From positions 18,469 to 82,468 of the forward strand of contig JASAND010015626.1 in assembly GCA_030248195.1 (NCBI GenBank): DNA of 64,000 nucleotides. Reading direction: 5' to 3'. This stretch comes from Trissonchulus latispiculum (Eukaryota; Nematoda; Enoplea; Enoplida; Ironidae). Each line of letters begins with the position of its first letter. Positions within the stretch are counted from its first letter, which is position 1. The position numbers were made by a program, and so were the translations under genes. The notes beneath the pieces were generated by a model, which was not told the DNA's origin, ran no database searches, and saw only the letters and a program-made list of their open reading frames with translations. Below are positions 46,540 to 57,399 of this stretch, in pieces.

Positions 46540-47264
46540 ATGATGAGCGATAATTATGAAGAAGAAGATATATCTGAAATTATAGACTAGGGTTCTGTTT
46601 ATGATGACGGTGACCCAGAGCACCGAGGAAATCTCAATTTATTTCCACAGCAACCATTTAGGCTTCTAATTTTTGGACCATCCGACTGTGGAAAAACAAA
46701 TATCCTCTTAAATTTGTTATTGAGGTTTCTCCTCTACAGCAAGTTGTACTTATATTCAAGTCATATTGACCAAAATGCTATAGGTTTCTATGCTCACAGC
46801 TACCGGCGGAGATGCTGGTTTGTGGAAGCTCACCTGGTGATGTACCCGATGTTAGCACAATGGATCCTGGGCATGAAAATATAGTGTTATTCGACGATTT
46901 TGTTTGTGTGAAAGATCAAGATACCTTCACAAACTATTTCATAAAAGGTAGGCACAAAAATGTCAGCGTAATTTATTTGGCTCAAAGCTTCTATTGCATA
47001 CCAAAAGACATTCGACTGAACTGCAACTATTTCATCGTATTCAAGCATATTTCAGAGCGCGAGGTTTCAGAGTTGACAACGGATCTTGCTGGTCGTTTGC
47101 CGAAGGATTTATTCAAGTCACTCTACAAAACAGCCGTTTCGGATCCATACGGATTTCTACATGTCGATATGGAAACAAACTTCAAGTGGCTAGAGTTTCG
47201 AAAGGGATTTAGCGAATTATTTCGAACACTTTTGCCCAACGAAATTTCTGGGATATTAAAATGA
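46540..47264 (+). pseudogene. Polinton packaging ATPase (FtsK/HerA type)
   Basis: The gene starts at ATG 46540 (MMSDNYEEEDISEIID). A TAG at 46588 interrupts the acidic N-terminus. Walker A is GPSDCGKTN (about 46675-46701). The frame shifts between about 46780 and 46810. Walker B is NIVLFDDFV (about 46878-46904), and the segment KNVSVIYLAQSFYCIPKDIR that follows is characteristic of A32-like genome-packaging ATPases. These pump DNA into the capsid. The TGA stop overlaps the ATG of the next gene by four bases (ATGA). The transcription start is probably shared with the divergent capsid genes in the AT-rich gap 46364-46539. Confidence 0.82.
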
Positions 47265-48014
47265 ATTACACTAAATTTGGTATAAGAGATCTGCATCCAG
47301 CAGAAAGGGAGCCGCGAGGATTTACCGGTGCAAAGGGCGAAAAAGGCGACAAAGGTGACGACGGCTTTGTTATCAGTGCTGTAGAACTAAACGAGAATAT
47401 GGATGGAACATTCAACTTGTTTTTTTGATATGACAGATCGCTCTCGAAAGTCCATTACGTTGCCTTCTCTTCGAGCTCCACAAATCTCGTCATTATCATC
47501 GCATCGAAGTTCTCAGTGGCCACCAAGGGACTTGGAACTGTTACACTCTATCTGTGGACGAGTTGATAGGATTCGCTTAGGAATACCCAATGCTACTCAA
47601 TTTGAAATATCCGAAGATAGTGATAGCTACCCTTTGAAATCTATCTTACCGCTGGGTTCTACTGTATTGAAGCGAGGGCGTATGCCAGACTTGGATAAAG
47701 ACAACAACAAAATTATTGTAGGCGAAGACGGGTTATTCTCACTTAGAAATGCAGTGACATTTTCTATTGAAGGAAATGATGCAAATGATAAAATTTCCTT
47801 CAGATGGTATGTGCGTTCGCTTTCTGGTTTCTTCAGGTGGACAGCTTTAGAGAATTCAACCCACGGTTGCCTGAATCCAAAAGAAGCCGTTTTGGACATG
47901 CCTTCTGAACGTCACTCTCCTTGTCGACTACGGCTTTATGTTGAGGTTAGCAGCGAAAACCAGGTTTTCGTCACTGTACATAAGCTTTCTGTTATCATCG
48001 AAAAATTATCGTAA
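47261..48014 (+). pseudogene. Collagen-stalk fibre-like protein, one frameshift
   Basis: Starts at ATG 47261 (MNYTKFGIRDLHPAEREP). Five uninterrupted Gly-X-Y triplets follow (GFTGAKGEKGDKGDDG), a short collagen triple-helix stalk, then VISAVELNENMDG. The frame breaks in a T-run at 47419-47425 and continues as 200 codons of a likely globular head (to TAA 48014) with FSIEGNDANDKISFRWYV and CRLRLYVEVSS. A collagen-like neck before a head is the build of trimeric receptor-binding fibres. I infer a vertex or attachment protein from this layout and its place among virion genes; no head family is recognised. Confidence 0.6.
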
Positions 48015-48030
48015 AATTTTTGTAAATAAA

Positions 48031-48159
48031 ATGACTTCCTACTGCCTTTTCTGTAAACGGAAAACAGTTATGTTACGCAGCGGTCGCAGAGCAACAAAAT
48101 CTGTATGTGCCGTTTGCAGAAAAATTAAGTACACCTTCCTGAAAACATCACGTAAGTAA
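48031..48159 (+). CDS. Zinc-ribbon microprotein (DUF5679-like)
   Basis: An intact 42-codon ORF with two Cys pairs, CLFC near the N-terminus and CAVC about 22 residues later, in a basic background (MLRSGRRATKS). Tiny zinc-ribbon proteins of this shape, listed as DUF5679, occur in large DNA viruses and adinto-like elements, often among virion genes. Function is unknown. It sits 16 bp after the fibre-like gene and 1 bp before the integrase start. Confidence 0.6.
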   Translation: MTSYCLFCKRKTVMLRSGRRATKSVCAVCRKIKYTFLKTSRK

Positions 48160-48160
48160 A

Positions 48161-49209
48161 ATGAGTGATCAATTGAAGAAACTCTACTATGATCCAAAGT
48201 GCGGCTTTTCCGGCATTAATGCCCTAGTTCGAAAGCTGAAAGAGCAAAACATTGATATTCCAAGAAGCGACGTTGAGAATTGGCTTAAACAGCAAGTTAC
48301 GTATACACTTCACAAGCCGGTTAAACATAAATTCAGGACACAAAGAGTTTACGTGCATAGAATTGATGAGCAATGGCAAGCGGACCTTGTCGATATGATA
48401 GCGTAATCTCAACATAATAAGGGATATAAGTATATTTTAATGGTAATTGGTTGTTTCAGCAAATATCTTTGGGCAAAACCTTTAAGGACGAAACAACCGA
48501 AAGAAGTAGCTATGGCGTTCGCTTCTATTTTCGCTAGCAGCAAGCGAAAACCAGTAAAATTGCAAACTGACCAGGGTCTAGAGTTTTACGGCAAGCATAT
48601 TCAAATCTTCTTCAGAGAGCACGGAATCAATCGTTTCTCTACTTTCTCGGAAAAGAAGGCAAGCATCGTGGAACTAGTTAATAGGACAATAAAAGAGAAA
48701 ATGTGGAAATACTTTACTACCGAGGATACCTATACATGGATCGACGTGCTTCAAAAGCTAGTGTCCAACTATAACTCGTCCACGCACAGAAGCATAATGA
48801 TGAAGCCTACGGATGTAAATAAATCAAATGAAATTCAGGTGCACAAAACTCTGTATGCTGAAGTAGAGCAACAAGGAAAATTTGACATTCGAGGTGATTA
48901 AGTTAGAATTACCAAGTATAAACGGAAATTGTTCGATAAAGGGTATCTACCAAACTGGACGGAAGAGATATTCGCAGTGGGAAACGTTTTTAGATCAGCA
49001 CCGCTTACTTACACTCTTCGTGACTGGAACGGTGAGGAAATAAGGGGGGATTCTACAAGTATGAAATTCAAAAAGCGGGACACCGGCGAGTGTTAAAAAG
49101 TGTTAAAACGACGAAAGCTAAACTGTAAGCCTCAGGTACTGGTGAAATGGGAAGGATATCCCAGCAGTTTCAATCAGTGGATTGAAGAAAACAAAATTCA
49201 AAACTATTA
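48161..49209 (+). pseudogene. Polinton integrase with chromodomain, multiple stops
   Basis: Retroviral-type integrase that inserts the element. The N-terminal helical domain (KLYYDPKCGFSGINALVRKL) is followed by the catalytic core: Asp in WQADLVDM, Asp in LQTDQGLEFYGKH, Glu in ASIVELVNRTIKEKM. In-frame TAA codons fall at 48404 and 48899. The SH3-like segment (FDKGYLPNWTEEIFAV) runs to about 49040, where a G6 run appears to shift the frame. A C-terminal chromodomain (QVLVKWEGYPSSFNQWIEENK) ends near 49200. The chromodomain would target histone-marked chromatin. Domain order and length are typical of Polintons. Confidence 0.82.
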
Positions 49210-49233
49210 AAAGTTATTTTTTCACTTATAAAA

Positions 49234-49536
49234 ATGGAAAAGAAAACCATTGGGATTCTTGAAAAAAGCAAACATCAAGTCTCAGCCACAGTAATTGACG
49301 ATGATGAACATTCAACAAAGACTGGGGCAGTTGTAGACACAAAGCAGGACAAAGAAGCTAGCTACGAAACTCCACTCAAATCAAATTTTCTTGAGTTTGT
49401 TGATGAGGGTGGGGCGTTTCAGATGACTTTTAGACAAAGCGGGTATGAAAATGTTTCAGATATTGTTGATCTCCTTTCAAATATTTCCAATCTGGTGCAG
49501 TCGAGTAACGGAACTTTGGCGGGCATTGAGAAGTAA
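49234..49536 (+). CDS. Unrecognised 100-aa Polinton ORF
   Basis: An intact ORF beginning MEKKTIGILEKSKHQVSATV, with a Lys/Asp/Thr-rich first half and a more hydrophobic second half (VSDIVDLLSNISNLVQSSNG). No family is recognised. It follows the integrase closely on the same strand and keeps an open frame. Confidence 0.4.
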   Translation: MEKKTIGILEKSKHQVSATVIDDDEHSTKTGAVVDTKQDKEASYETPLKSNFLEFVDEGGAFQMTFRQSGYENVSDIVDLLSNISNLVQSSNGTLAGIEK

Positions 49537-49574
49537 AAAATTTTATTTTCATTTAGTTTTAATTGGGTTATAGA

Positions 49575-49772
49575 ATGGGAACACAATACAGTGTCTCATA
49601 CCACCAGCGTTACTGTATCCAGCACAAGGAGCGGCTTAATGAACACCGCAGAGAATACTATTTGCGGAACAAAGAAGAGATAAATAAGAGAAGAATGATA
49701 CATTACTTTGCTAACCGCGAGAAACCGAGAGAACAAGCTAAAAGGAAAGAGGAATGCCAAAACAGGTCATAA
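49575..49772 (+). CDS. Small basic Tyr/Arg-rich ORF
   Basis: A 65-codon frame counted from the ATG at 49575 (MGTQYSVSYHQRYC). It contains the repeat-like pattern EYYLRNKEEINKRR and HYFANREKPREQ. Such YY-x-x-N-K/R-E-x-I repeats recur in many viral and mobile-element proteins and suggest nucleic-acid binding. It is the last ORF of the block. Confidence 0.4.
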   Translation: MGTQYSVSYHQRYCIQHKERLNEHRREYYLRNKEEINKRRMIHYFANREKPREQAKRKEECQNRS

Positions 49773-51392
49773 ATTGTTATGCTATAAATACTTGAAGAAA
49801 CATGAAGAAAAATGCTCAAAATTGAGGATGCGCATTACCACTTCTACGCAAACATTCAATCCTGAAAATTAAATATAAAGCTTTTGTTGCTACGACTTAT
49901 ATTGCGCCAGCAATGAATTTTTAAACAATATCCCTTATTTCAGCTGGTTTTTGGCTCCCTTTGATGTTGCCGGCGTTTTTGGTCAAAAAGTGGTATTTTT
50001 CAAAAAATCGATTTTCAAAATTTGAAATACCACATAAATCAGGTGGAAGCGGGCGCCTAGGCGGTCATGAAAATCTAATCGAAAAAATTTTCCGTTGAGC
50101 GAGTCGCGAGTAATAACCAGCCAAAGTTGCAAAAAGCGGCAAACATCAAAGGATATGGAAAACGAAATGTTGTAATAAAATGCTTATTTCTCAACCGATT
50201 TTTTTCGTTCTTGTGTCAATGGATGCGTCTTCGGACGGGAAAATGTTTCTGAAAGAATGAGCTGAATACCATGAACGGTCTGAAAGATTCCCCGAAAAAC
50301 CGATATTTTAAAATTTTTGAAATTTTAAAAATTTTTAATTTTTATACAATTGTTTGTCTCGCTGCAAGAGTTCCGAGAATATATGGTTTTATGGGGTTAC
50401 GACGTATATTTAGTTCACTGGAGGCCTTACAGATTTTGTACACACATTTTGTGTCAGCCTTTAATTACGTGTTTTTACTCGCCTCTCTCAACCTGCGCCT
50501 TGAATCTGCCCAATCCAAAAATCTTAAAAATCCAAACATATTGTGTTAATTTAGAGTAGGTTATTCAATGTACAGTTATTTTATCTGTCTTTTGTAATTA
50601 TGTTTCGGCAAGCCACACTTCACAGCGAAATAAGTCAATGCTTTGTATATTGATGCACTGAATTAGAGTTCGTTTGTATTTTTACTCAAACGTACTTCTA
50701 AAAGCTCATGTGCCATGATGGTGTAACATAGTTTTCTTTTTTGGAGTGAATTTCTAGTTTCTCGGTCATAAAGTGTTCTTTGTGAACCGTCGAATTTCTT
50801 TTCTATCTAGCGCTTATCCTAACTAAGAATTCATGTTCTCAGCACTAGTATTTTCATAATTGTTTGTCTAACCCCATATTTTTCAGCTTTACAGTTTTTT
50901 CAAACGGTGCTTCACACGGTGTTGCATCTACTGCATCTAAGATGCAGGTTGCCGGTGCAACCAGCCTCGCAACCAGGCTCGAGGGCGGGTGCCCACAGGA
51001 GCCATACCACTGCCATACCATCATCTGCCTATGTTAGAACTTTATATTCGTAATATTTGTTGTCATTTTTGTAATAGTCTTTAACTCTTTCCTTCTGAAA
51101 ATTTCTTATTCACTTTAAAGCTTAGCCCTAAAAGCTTGCCTTAATTTTTTAACTGTTGTACTGTTTATATTGCTTATTTACATTATGTTCTTCGTTTCTG
51201 TTTAGCTAAGTTTCGGATTTGTTTTGTTGAATTCGTAGGAACTCATTTTTTACGTGCTGGTGAAACAACAACAAAAACTTTGTTTGTTTATTAGTTAGGA
51301 TTTATTAGGATAAATATATAATTGATGTCTGTTAAATTATTACCTTGAGATTGAAATTAGCTTGGAAAATTTTGGGATTATTTGTACTTTCT
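49773..51392. other. Intergenic, no gene seen
   Basis: AT-rich, low-complexity sequence. A short GC-rich patch at 50940-51010 has a GGTTGCCGGTGCAACC palindrome. No coding region is supported. Confidence 0.4.
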
Positions 51393-51396
51393 TTAA

Positions 51397-52391
51397 GGTG
51401 CTGGTATTTGCAGCAAATTTTGAAAAACTACAATTTGCTCAATTCTTGGAATTCAACCATAATTTTTAGATCATTTCAAAGCTTAGAATGTGCTTGTTAA
51501 AACTAGGTACAGTATAGTTGTTTCATTTCAACTCTTCGGCTTGAACAACATGAAATTTGAACAACAACTTGCAATAACATGAAAACAATTTTTGAACATG
51601 GATTTCTCGAAGTGTGGGAAAGCTAAAGAAAAGCAGCCAGTTCAGGCTTCAAAAGAAACGTTTTCCCGAGGGCAATTTTCTCTGAAATTGTTTAACGAGT
51701 AAAGAATCTCAAGATTTTGAGAAAAACGTAAATTTTGTCCGATTTTCGTCAAAATTTTCAAGTTTGGACGCTTATTTCTCTCGAACTGAAAGACAAAACG
51801 CAAAACCATGAAACATAGCCCTCAGCAATTGTCCCAAAAATACGTGTGGAAAGCCGTTTTTAACTGATTGCATGAGTTGAGAGAAATCCGTGTTCAAAAC
51901 AATCTAGTTGAGATTTTCAAAATTTCACATTTTCGCTGCTGTGCAAATGCTGAGAAGCCGCAGAGAGCTCTCCGTTGGATATGGCATGTCCTATAGGACT
52001 ACAAATATGGACAATACTTGAGCGACGGACCAACGCTGTTGAAGCTGTCGAAATCTTGCAATATTTGATTTTTCGAAAAATGGCCGGTTTTGGACCTCGA
52101 AAATCAATTTTCGCTGTTATCTCTTAAACCTTAACAAATCAAAGAATACTCTCAAGAGCTATTTGTAGGTCTTGGTGAGAGGATTCGAATGACTATAAGT
52201 TTATCTTTGTAGGGTGGCCACAGTGCAAGTTATGGCGGCTTAAAGCTAATATCTCCAAAACTCAAATTTTCAAGCCGAGATTTTTCTGAAATGTTTTATA
52301 AACTAAATAATGTAATTGTAGCAAACTTGAACGAATTTCAACGACAATTGCGCTTTTAATGCCCAAAAATACACGAACCCGAACCAGCACC
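51397..52391. mobile_element. TTAA-flanked ~1-kb element, family member 1
   Basis: TTAA stands at both edges (51393-51396 and 52392-52395). The ends are GGTGCTGG and its inverse CCAGCACC. TTAA specificity is typical of piggyBac-type transposition, but no transposase is present. The size (995 bp) is close to that of the copy at 53984. Confidence 0.55.
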
Positions 52392-52434
52392 TTAAACTGC
52401 TATTTGCTATTGCGCAATTCCGAGAAATAAGGGC

Positions 52435-53965
52435 TTTAAGGGAGTGGCGACTAAAATGGGTGTGCCCCAAATTTCTTGGATCGGCTTCATTTTTGCATGA
52501 ATATACACCATGTGCGTGGTCAAAAATACTTGGTCGTTGGTTCTTAGCTGTCTCTTAGTAGCTCGCCAGGCACCCGAGAATTGGTCCGACTCCCCACTTT
52601 TAGTGACACCCACTATAAATACTAAAAAATTTCTCTTTGCTGTTTAGTTGAATGAAAACATCTGCGCTTTGGCACAATGAGGGAAGACATATTGGGTAAC
52701 ATACACATGGCATTAGCTTTGCTGCAACCCTAACGGTTAGAGAGCAATGCTACCTATCCTAAACTTGAAGAATCGTCGAAAATTTGGAAAATTTTGGCCG
52801 CCGAATCAAAAATTCAACTCTGGTTTGACCGCGGAAGCTGAAATTTGGTGTGAACATACACTCCATAGGGCTACAAAATTGTGCCAAATATGAAGGAATT
52901 CTGCTCAGGCATTATAGTTTTATTCCACTTGAAACATGAAAAAATGTCAATTTTGATCAGGTTCAGAAGGTGGTTTAGCTTGACAACGCTGAAATATTTG
53001 GCTCAAATTGTGCTAATTTGTAGGCTTACTGACCCTGCCACAAGAACATAAATTTCAACCTGTTTCCGTCATAAATAAATGCATGGCTGACACTTTGGTT
53101 ACTCAATTGAATGCTAACTCAACTATTTGACCAGTACATTCTTGTACCGGTTGCACAGCCTCCCACACGAAAAGAAAACAACCGTACACAGTTGATAAGC
53201 AACGAAATCTACGTGTAACTAAATAAGTTCTACCCGATATAACCGTTTTCTCAACTTAATTAAGACTCTTAAACTATGGCAAAGTGAAGGTCGAAACCCT
53301 CAACTCAGTGGTCCTTTCAGACCATGAAATTTCAGGTTTTTGAAAATAACTTGAAATGGGTGGCAAATACGCAATTGCGCCAAGAAGAAAAGTTGTTCAG
53401 AATCATGAACGCTATCGATTGATATACATATTGTACATATTAGATAATCTTCAAAAATTCGCTTTTTGCCAGTTTTTGCCACTTTTTCATGTTTCAAGTG
53501 GAATAAAACTATAATGTCTGAGCAGAATTCCCTCATATTTGGCACAATTTTGTGGACCAATGGGGTGTATGTTCAAACCAAATTTCAGCTTCCGGGTTGC
53601 ACCAGATTTAAATTTTTTGATTCGGCGGCCGAAATTTTCCAAATTTTTGATGATTCTTCAAGTTTAAGATACTTTGCTCTATAACCGTTTGGGTTACAGC
53701 AATGCTAACGCGATGTGTAGGTTACCCGATATGTCTTCTCTCAGTGTGCCAAGCGTAGATGTCTTCATTGAACCATACAGCAAAGAAAATTTTTTCAGTA
53801 TTTACAGTGGGTGTCACGAAAAGTGGGGGGGTCGGACCAGTTCTCGGGTGCCTAGCGACCTACTGAGGGCCAGCTAAGAACGAAGGACCAAATATTTTTT
53901 GACCACGCACATGATGTATATTCGCGCAAAAAAATAAAGTCGATCCAAGAATGTTGGGGGAAAGG
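52435..53965. repeat. Large inverted repeat, ~500-bp arms
   Basis: The left arm (about 52435-52940) and right arm (about 53480-53965) are inverted, diverged copies. Landmarks are TTTGGCACAA/TTGTGCCAAA, CACCCGAGAATTGGTCCGAC and its inverse near 53840, and the CGCCGAATCAAAAA stretch. The loop of about 540 bp is unrelated. No ORF is conserved in both arms. It may be one DNA transposon or two opposed insertions. Confidence 0.6.
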
Positions 53966-53983
53966 TTTGGTCCCCCCCCTTAA

Positions 53984-54965
53984 GGTGGTGATTCCTTTTG
54001 GGCACATATTGTTGCTTGACGGCTCAAAGCAAGATGAAATTTGATGAAACTTTCCAAAATAAGTTCATTTGGTGTTCTAACACCCTCCGCGCAATCCCGC
54101 TTCAAAATTTCGAGATTTCCGTTCAGGACGGTTTTCGGCAATTTCTGACAGTTGAGCAGCAACTGCATAGTTGTGACTATACTCATTTGAAAGATCTCGT
54201 TGAGTTCTACATTTTTGCTTTTGGAAGCAAGTTTGTAGCTCTTTTCTAGTGTGAGATATAGACGATTTTATTATTTTGACGTTAAAAACTTGTCATTTTT
54301 GCAGAAATCAAATAATCCACGATTTCTTGAGCTACGCAAGCCGTAAAATTTTACTAAGGGTATCGATTTGAAGGTCTCGTCGAGGCCGATTATCCGAGGC
54401 ATGATAGTCTTCCAACTGCTATCCCGTGAGCCGCTATCATAAAAAATGTAGTTTTTGCAAAAACATGACCAAATTTTTTCCGGCGATTGTGGAACATTTA
54501 CTATGCAAGCTAGAGGGTTGCCACTTACTAGAGGTGTTTTACACAAAAATACCCAGGGACCCTTTTTTAGTTGCCCCGATTGCTGCTTTCTAGCTAAAGT
54601 GGCCGCTTGCTATAGTTGGGAAAAGTAGGCAAAATCCAGGTTGCGCAAACATTTTAGCTAATTTCTTCATAACGAAGTGTGATTTCATGATAATTGAAAA
54701 AGGGTCCCCAGCTATTTGATAGTAGAATCGAATGATGTAGCCGATGCCTCACGAAAAAATTTACTTTAGTCTGCAAAAAATCTGGAAAATTAAAGTACTT
54801 CGAAAATCCAGGAAAATAGTTTCCGAAGATAGAAGTTAGTTTCATTGCGTTCATTAGAACGAGAAAATATTAAGCTCCATTTTGATATAAAAATGACTTC
54901 TTAACTCCTAGTAATGAATGAGTAATAAGGGTTCAAAGTTGATGTCTCCAAAAGGAATCACCACC
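53984..54965. mobile_element. TTAA-flanked ~1-kb element, family member 2
   Basis: The flanks are TTAA (53980-53983 and 54966-54969). The terminal inverted repeats are GGTGGTGATTCCTTTTGG at the left and its inverse CCAAAAGGAATCACCACC at the right. No transposase. The end at 3474 (CCACCACC then TTAA) probably belongs to the same family. Confidence 0.65.
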
Positions 54966-54969
54966 TTAA

Positions 54970-55878
54970 GCCAAGGGCCAAGAGTTGAGCTGAGACGGGT
55001 TGTGCTGTAAACAGCAGTTTCTGTCTGGGCTTTCTACTAATCACTTCCTGTAATCTTACTTTTATTATTGTTAGTCAGTCTGTTAGAATATGTATAGTTT
55101 GTTTGTTTTGTTCCTATATTTTTGTGGTATTTACACTATTTGAATTTAATTGTATAGGATAACTTGTAACTTTTTTACTCTTATGCTATGTATTTGTTTA
55201 CCTTAGATTTGAACTCTTGTTGTTTGCTATAAATGCCATATTTATTTTTTTGAAAATCGTTGTACAGATACTTATGCCGTATATAATCTTTTGAACTCTT
55301 GCTGTAAAGTATTACTTGTCGTATTTACTCCATGTATAGGAAGTTTATTGACTGCATTGTTTATTCCGGAATCTATAATTGTCAGCGTGTAAGTTTTGTG
55401 TGTTGGGATGGGTTGTGTGAATTGGGTTTTCTAACCATAGAGGCTTAAGGGTACTACTTTTTCATATGAGGTCCCGATTCTTTATTCTCGATTTTCTATT
55501 TACTCTTTTTTCGTTACTTAAATTTGAATCGCAGTATCGTTTAGAATGTTATAATGTTACGTGCATGTAAGCAGTTAATCCCCTGTTTCGATTAGCCTGC
55601 ATTTGACTACCACTCGCTACCAGACATGTGCAGGAGGGGAAGTTCTGGGGGGGGGTGAAGGGCGGCCGAAGGTCGCCGAAAAACCGGATTTTTCCGGTTT
55701 TTTACCGGAAAAATCTGAAAACCCCCCCAAACCCAACCCCAAGCACACGTATGCTCGCTACCAAACTTTTCTATTTTCTTTAAACCGTGTACTTTCTTTT
55801 GTAAGTCACTTGGCTTAATCTTGAAGTTACTTTTCTTCCGCGGGCAGTATAAGCGCCATGACTTCTTAACGGTTGCTT
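54970..55878. other. Intergenic with a GC-rich hairpin
   Basis: No gene. At 55645-55735 a G9 run, a CCGGATTTTTCCGG hairpin and a C7 run form a compact low-complexity patch. Confidence 0.45.
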
Positions 55879-56391
55879 ACTGGTCGCCCATGTAGCTTTT
55901 CTTTTCTTGAAAAGTTTCCATCAATTTCTAATTCTCGAATTACGGTAGCAACTCTCAGCAGGAGCTAAAAAACTTTCGCAGGGGATGATGAAAACTAGCA
56001 GTTACGGTCTGCGATTCTACAACCCTTCTAAACAACGATTGAAATTAATCATAACTGCTGTGTAGGTACTTCGGTCTGAGATGATGATTTATCCGATCGA
56101 TTAGTCTAATTAATCAGTATTAGTGTTGGTATTGCTTACGTCAGGACCATTCGGGTTTTTAACCCATCTTTTATTCATTAGCTGTGCCGTCCTTATATGA
56201 TAATGGACCGTAAGTTATTTAATAAACTCTATTTAATAAACTTTTGTACGCCAGCGTTGCCTCAGGTTTGATTAGGGTAGGATCTTAGATTAAGGATCTA
56301 TTTTCCGTTGGAGTTGCACCCTCTCGGTGAACCTGCAGTAATCGCCATCCAATTCCCGGTATAGTTCCGGGCAGTAAACGCGGGGATTGCT
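55879..56391 (+). repeat. Direct repeat A (LTR-like), left copy
   Basis: A 513-bp sequence repeated in the same orientation at 60878-61409 with few differences. It contains a TATATGATAATGG stretch and two AATAAA signals in TTTAATAAACTCTATTTAATAAAC, as an LTR with promoter and polyadenylation signals might. Between the copies lie 4.5 kb without pol genes. They may be the ends of one nonautonomous element or two solo copies. Confidence 0.6.
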
Positions 56392-57086
56392 AAACCTGAA
56401 AGCCTTTAGTGCCACTGATTGACTGACAAATCGTTTCTGCAAAAACAATGCTGATAGCTTACTGCAGCCTGCAGAGCTTGAAAAACTGCTTCCTCTAGTA
56501 GACATTTACATACCAAGCTTAAAATTTCGACATAGTTCTACGAGTTATGATCATTCCGAAATTAATTTGTACTATGTACTCTTGGGACCAATAAATAATG
56601 TGTATGATATAAACCACTACAATGGTGGTTTGCTACTATATCCAAGTTGGGAGTGGACAGTAATATATAAATACTCCAGCGGTAGACGTCACGCAGCTGT
56701 AAAAAATTAACCAGAATGGGGCTGAACTTTTATGAAATTGCTACAAGCAAATTTGCCTAAATACCAATTCTCGTGACAGATCGAGGTCCCAACACTTTTG
56801 CGATAGCATAGCTTGCTCAGAACTACGGATAACGAAGACGAAATCTAATGGAGTTAGCATTGAACTTGCCAAAGTTTTGTTTGAAAGTTTTAATACTTCA
56901 CTATGTTCATGTTTAAAAGGTTAATTTTGCTCGATTCATGCTATAAAGTACTTAAATATGTGAAAATGTCCAAATTAAAGAAGTGGGTCAAGTGGGTCGC
57001 CAAATTCTCAGTGGGTCGCGGGTCGTGGGTCGCGAGTCGCGGGTCAGGGGTCCGCGGGTCGCGGGACCGGGGCAATTTCCCTCTGT
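56392..57086. other. Intergenic with GGGTCGC simple repeat
   Basis: No gene. The end (56985-57070) is a degenerate array of GGGTCGC/GGGTCGCGGGTCGTG units. Confidence 0.5.
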
Positions 57087-57124
57087 AAACAAGTTTTAAT
57101 GATGCCAAACAACAAGAAGTTGAT

Positions 57125-57198
57125 GTGCCGTGCCGGCCGAGTGGTTAAGGCGTTCGACTTCGGATCCGATAGTCCGAGGTTCGAATCCCCGCTGCCAC
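57125..57198 (+). tRNA. tRNA-Arg(TCG)-like sequence, probably degenerate or SINE-related
   Basis: It has a strong box A (GGCCGAGTGGTTAAGGC) and box B (GGTTCGAATCC), an anticodon loop CTTCGGA (TCG) and a T-arm CGAGG/CCCCG. The acceptor strands GTGCCGT and CTGCCAC pair only partly, and two extra bases lie before the D-arm. No T-run follows closely. It lies between two ~32-bp direct repeats (GTTTTAATGATGCCAAACAA at 57090 and 57305). This suggests an inserted tRNA-derived sequence rather than a functional gene. Confidence 0.55.
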
Positions 57199-57399
57199 AA
57201 AGCTTTCACAAATCCCATTGAGCAAGGGACTAAGCACATATCGGTTCGCCGTGGTCACGAAATTTCGACCCACTTCCAACTCTGGATCTGCACACTATCT
57301 AAACACGTTTTAATGATGCCAAACAACGCAGAAGATGTCGAAATTCAAATTAATACACGACATCACCGTCGGACGTTGGGTCGGAAGCGTTGACCCATG

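Larger units (their letters stand above)
43640..49772. mobile_element. Maverick/Polinton fragment
   Basis: A block of virus-like genes diverges from about 46450: capsid genes on the minus strand to the left, and ATPase, fibre, zinc-ribbon and integrase genes on the plus strand to the right. Capsid, packaging ATPase and chromodomain integrase together identify a Maverick/Polinton. Protein-primed polymerase B and the adenovirus-type protease are missing, and the major capsid gene is cut at 43649. The left edge is TTA followed by GGAACCGTGTCAAAAATAA. No inverted partner of this end was found to the right. Most frames carry stops or single-base shifts. Confidence 0.85.

Noticed and set aside
57130..57393. 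87-codon ORF over the tRNA-like sequence
   Set aside because: It reads through the tRNA-like element and has no independent support.
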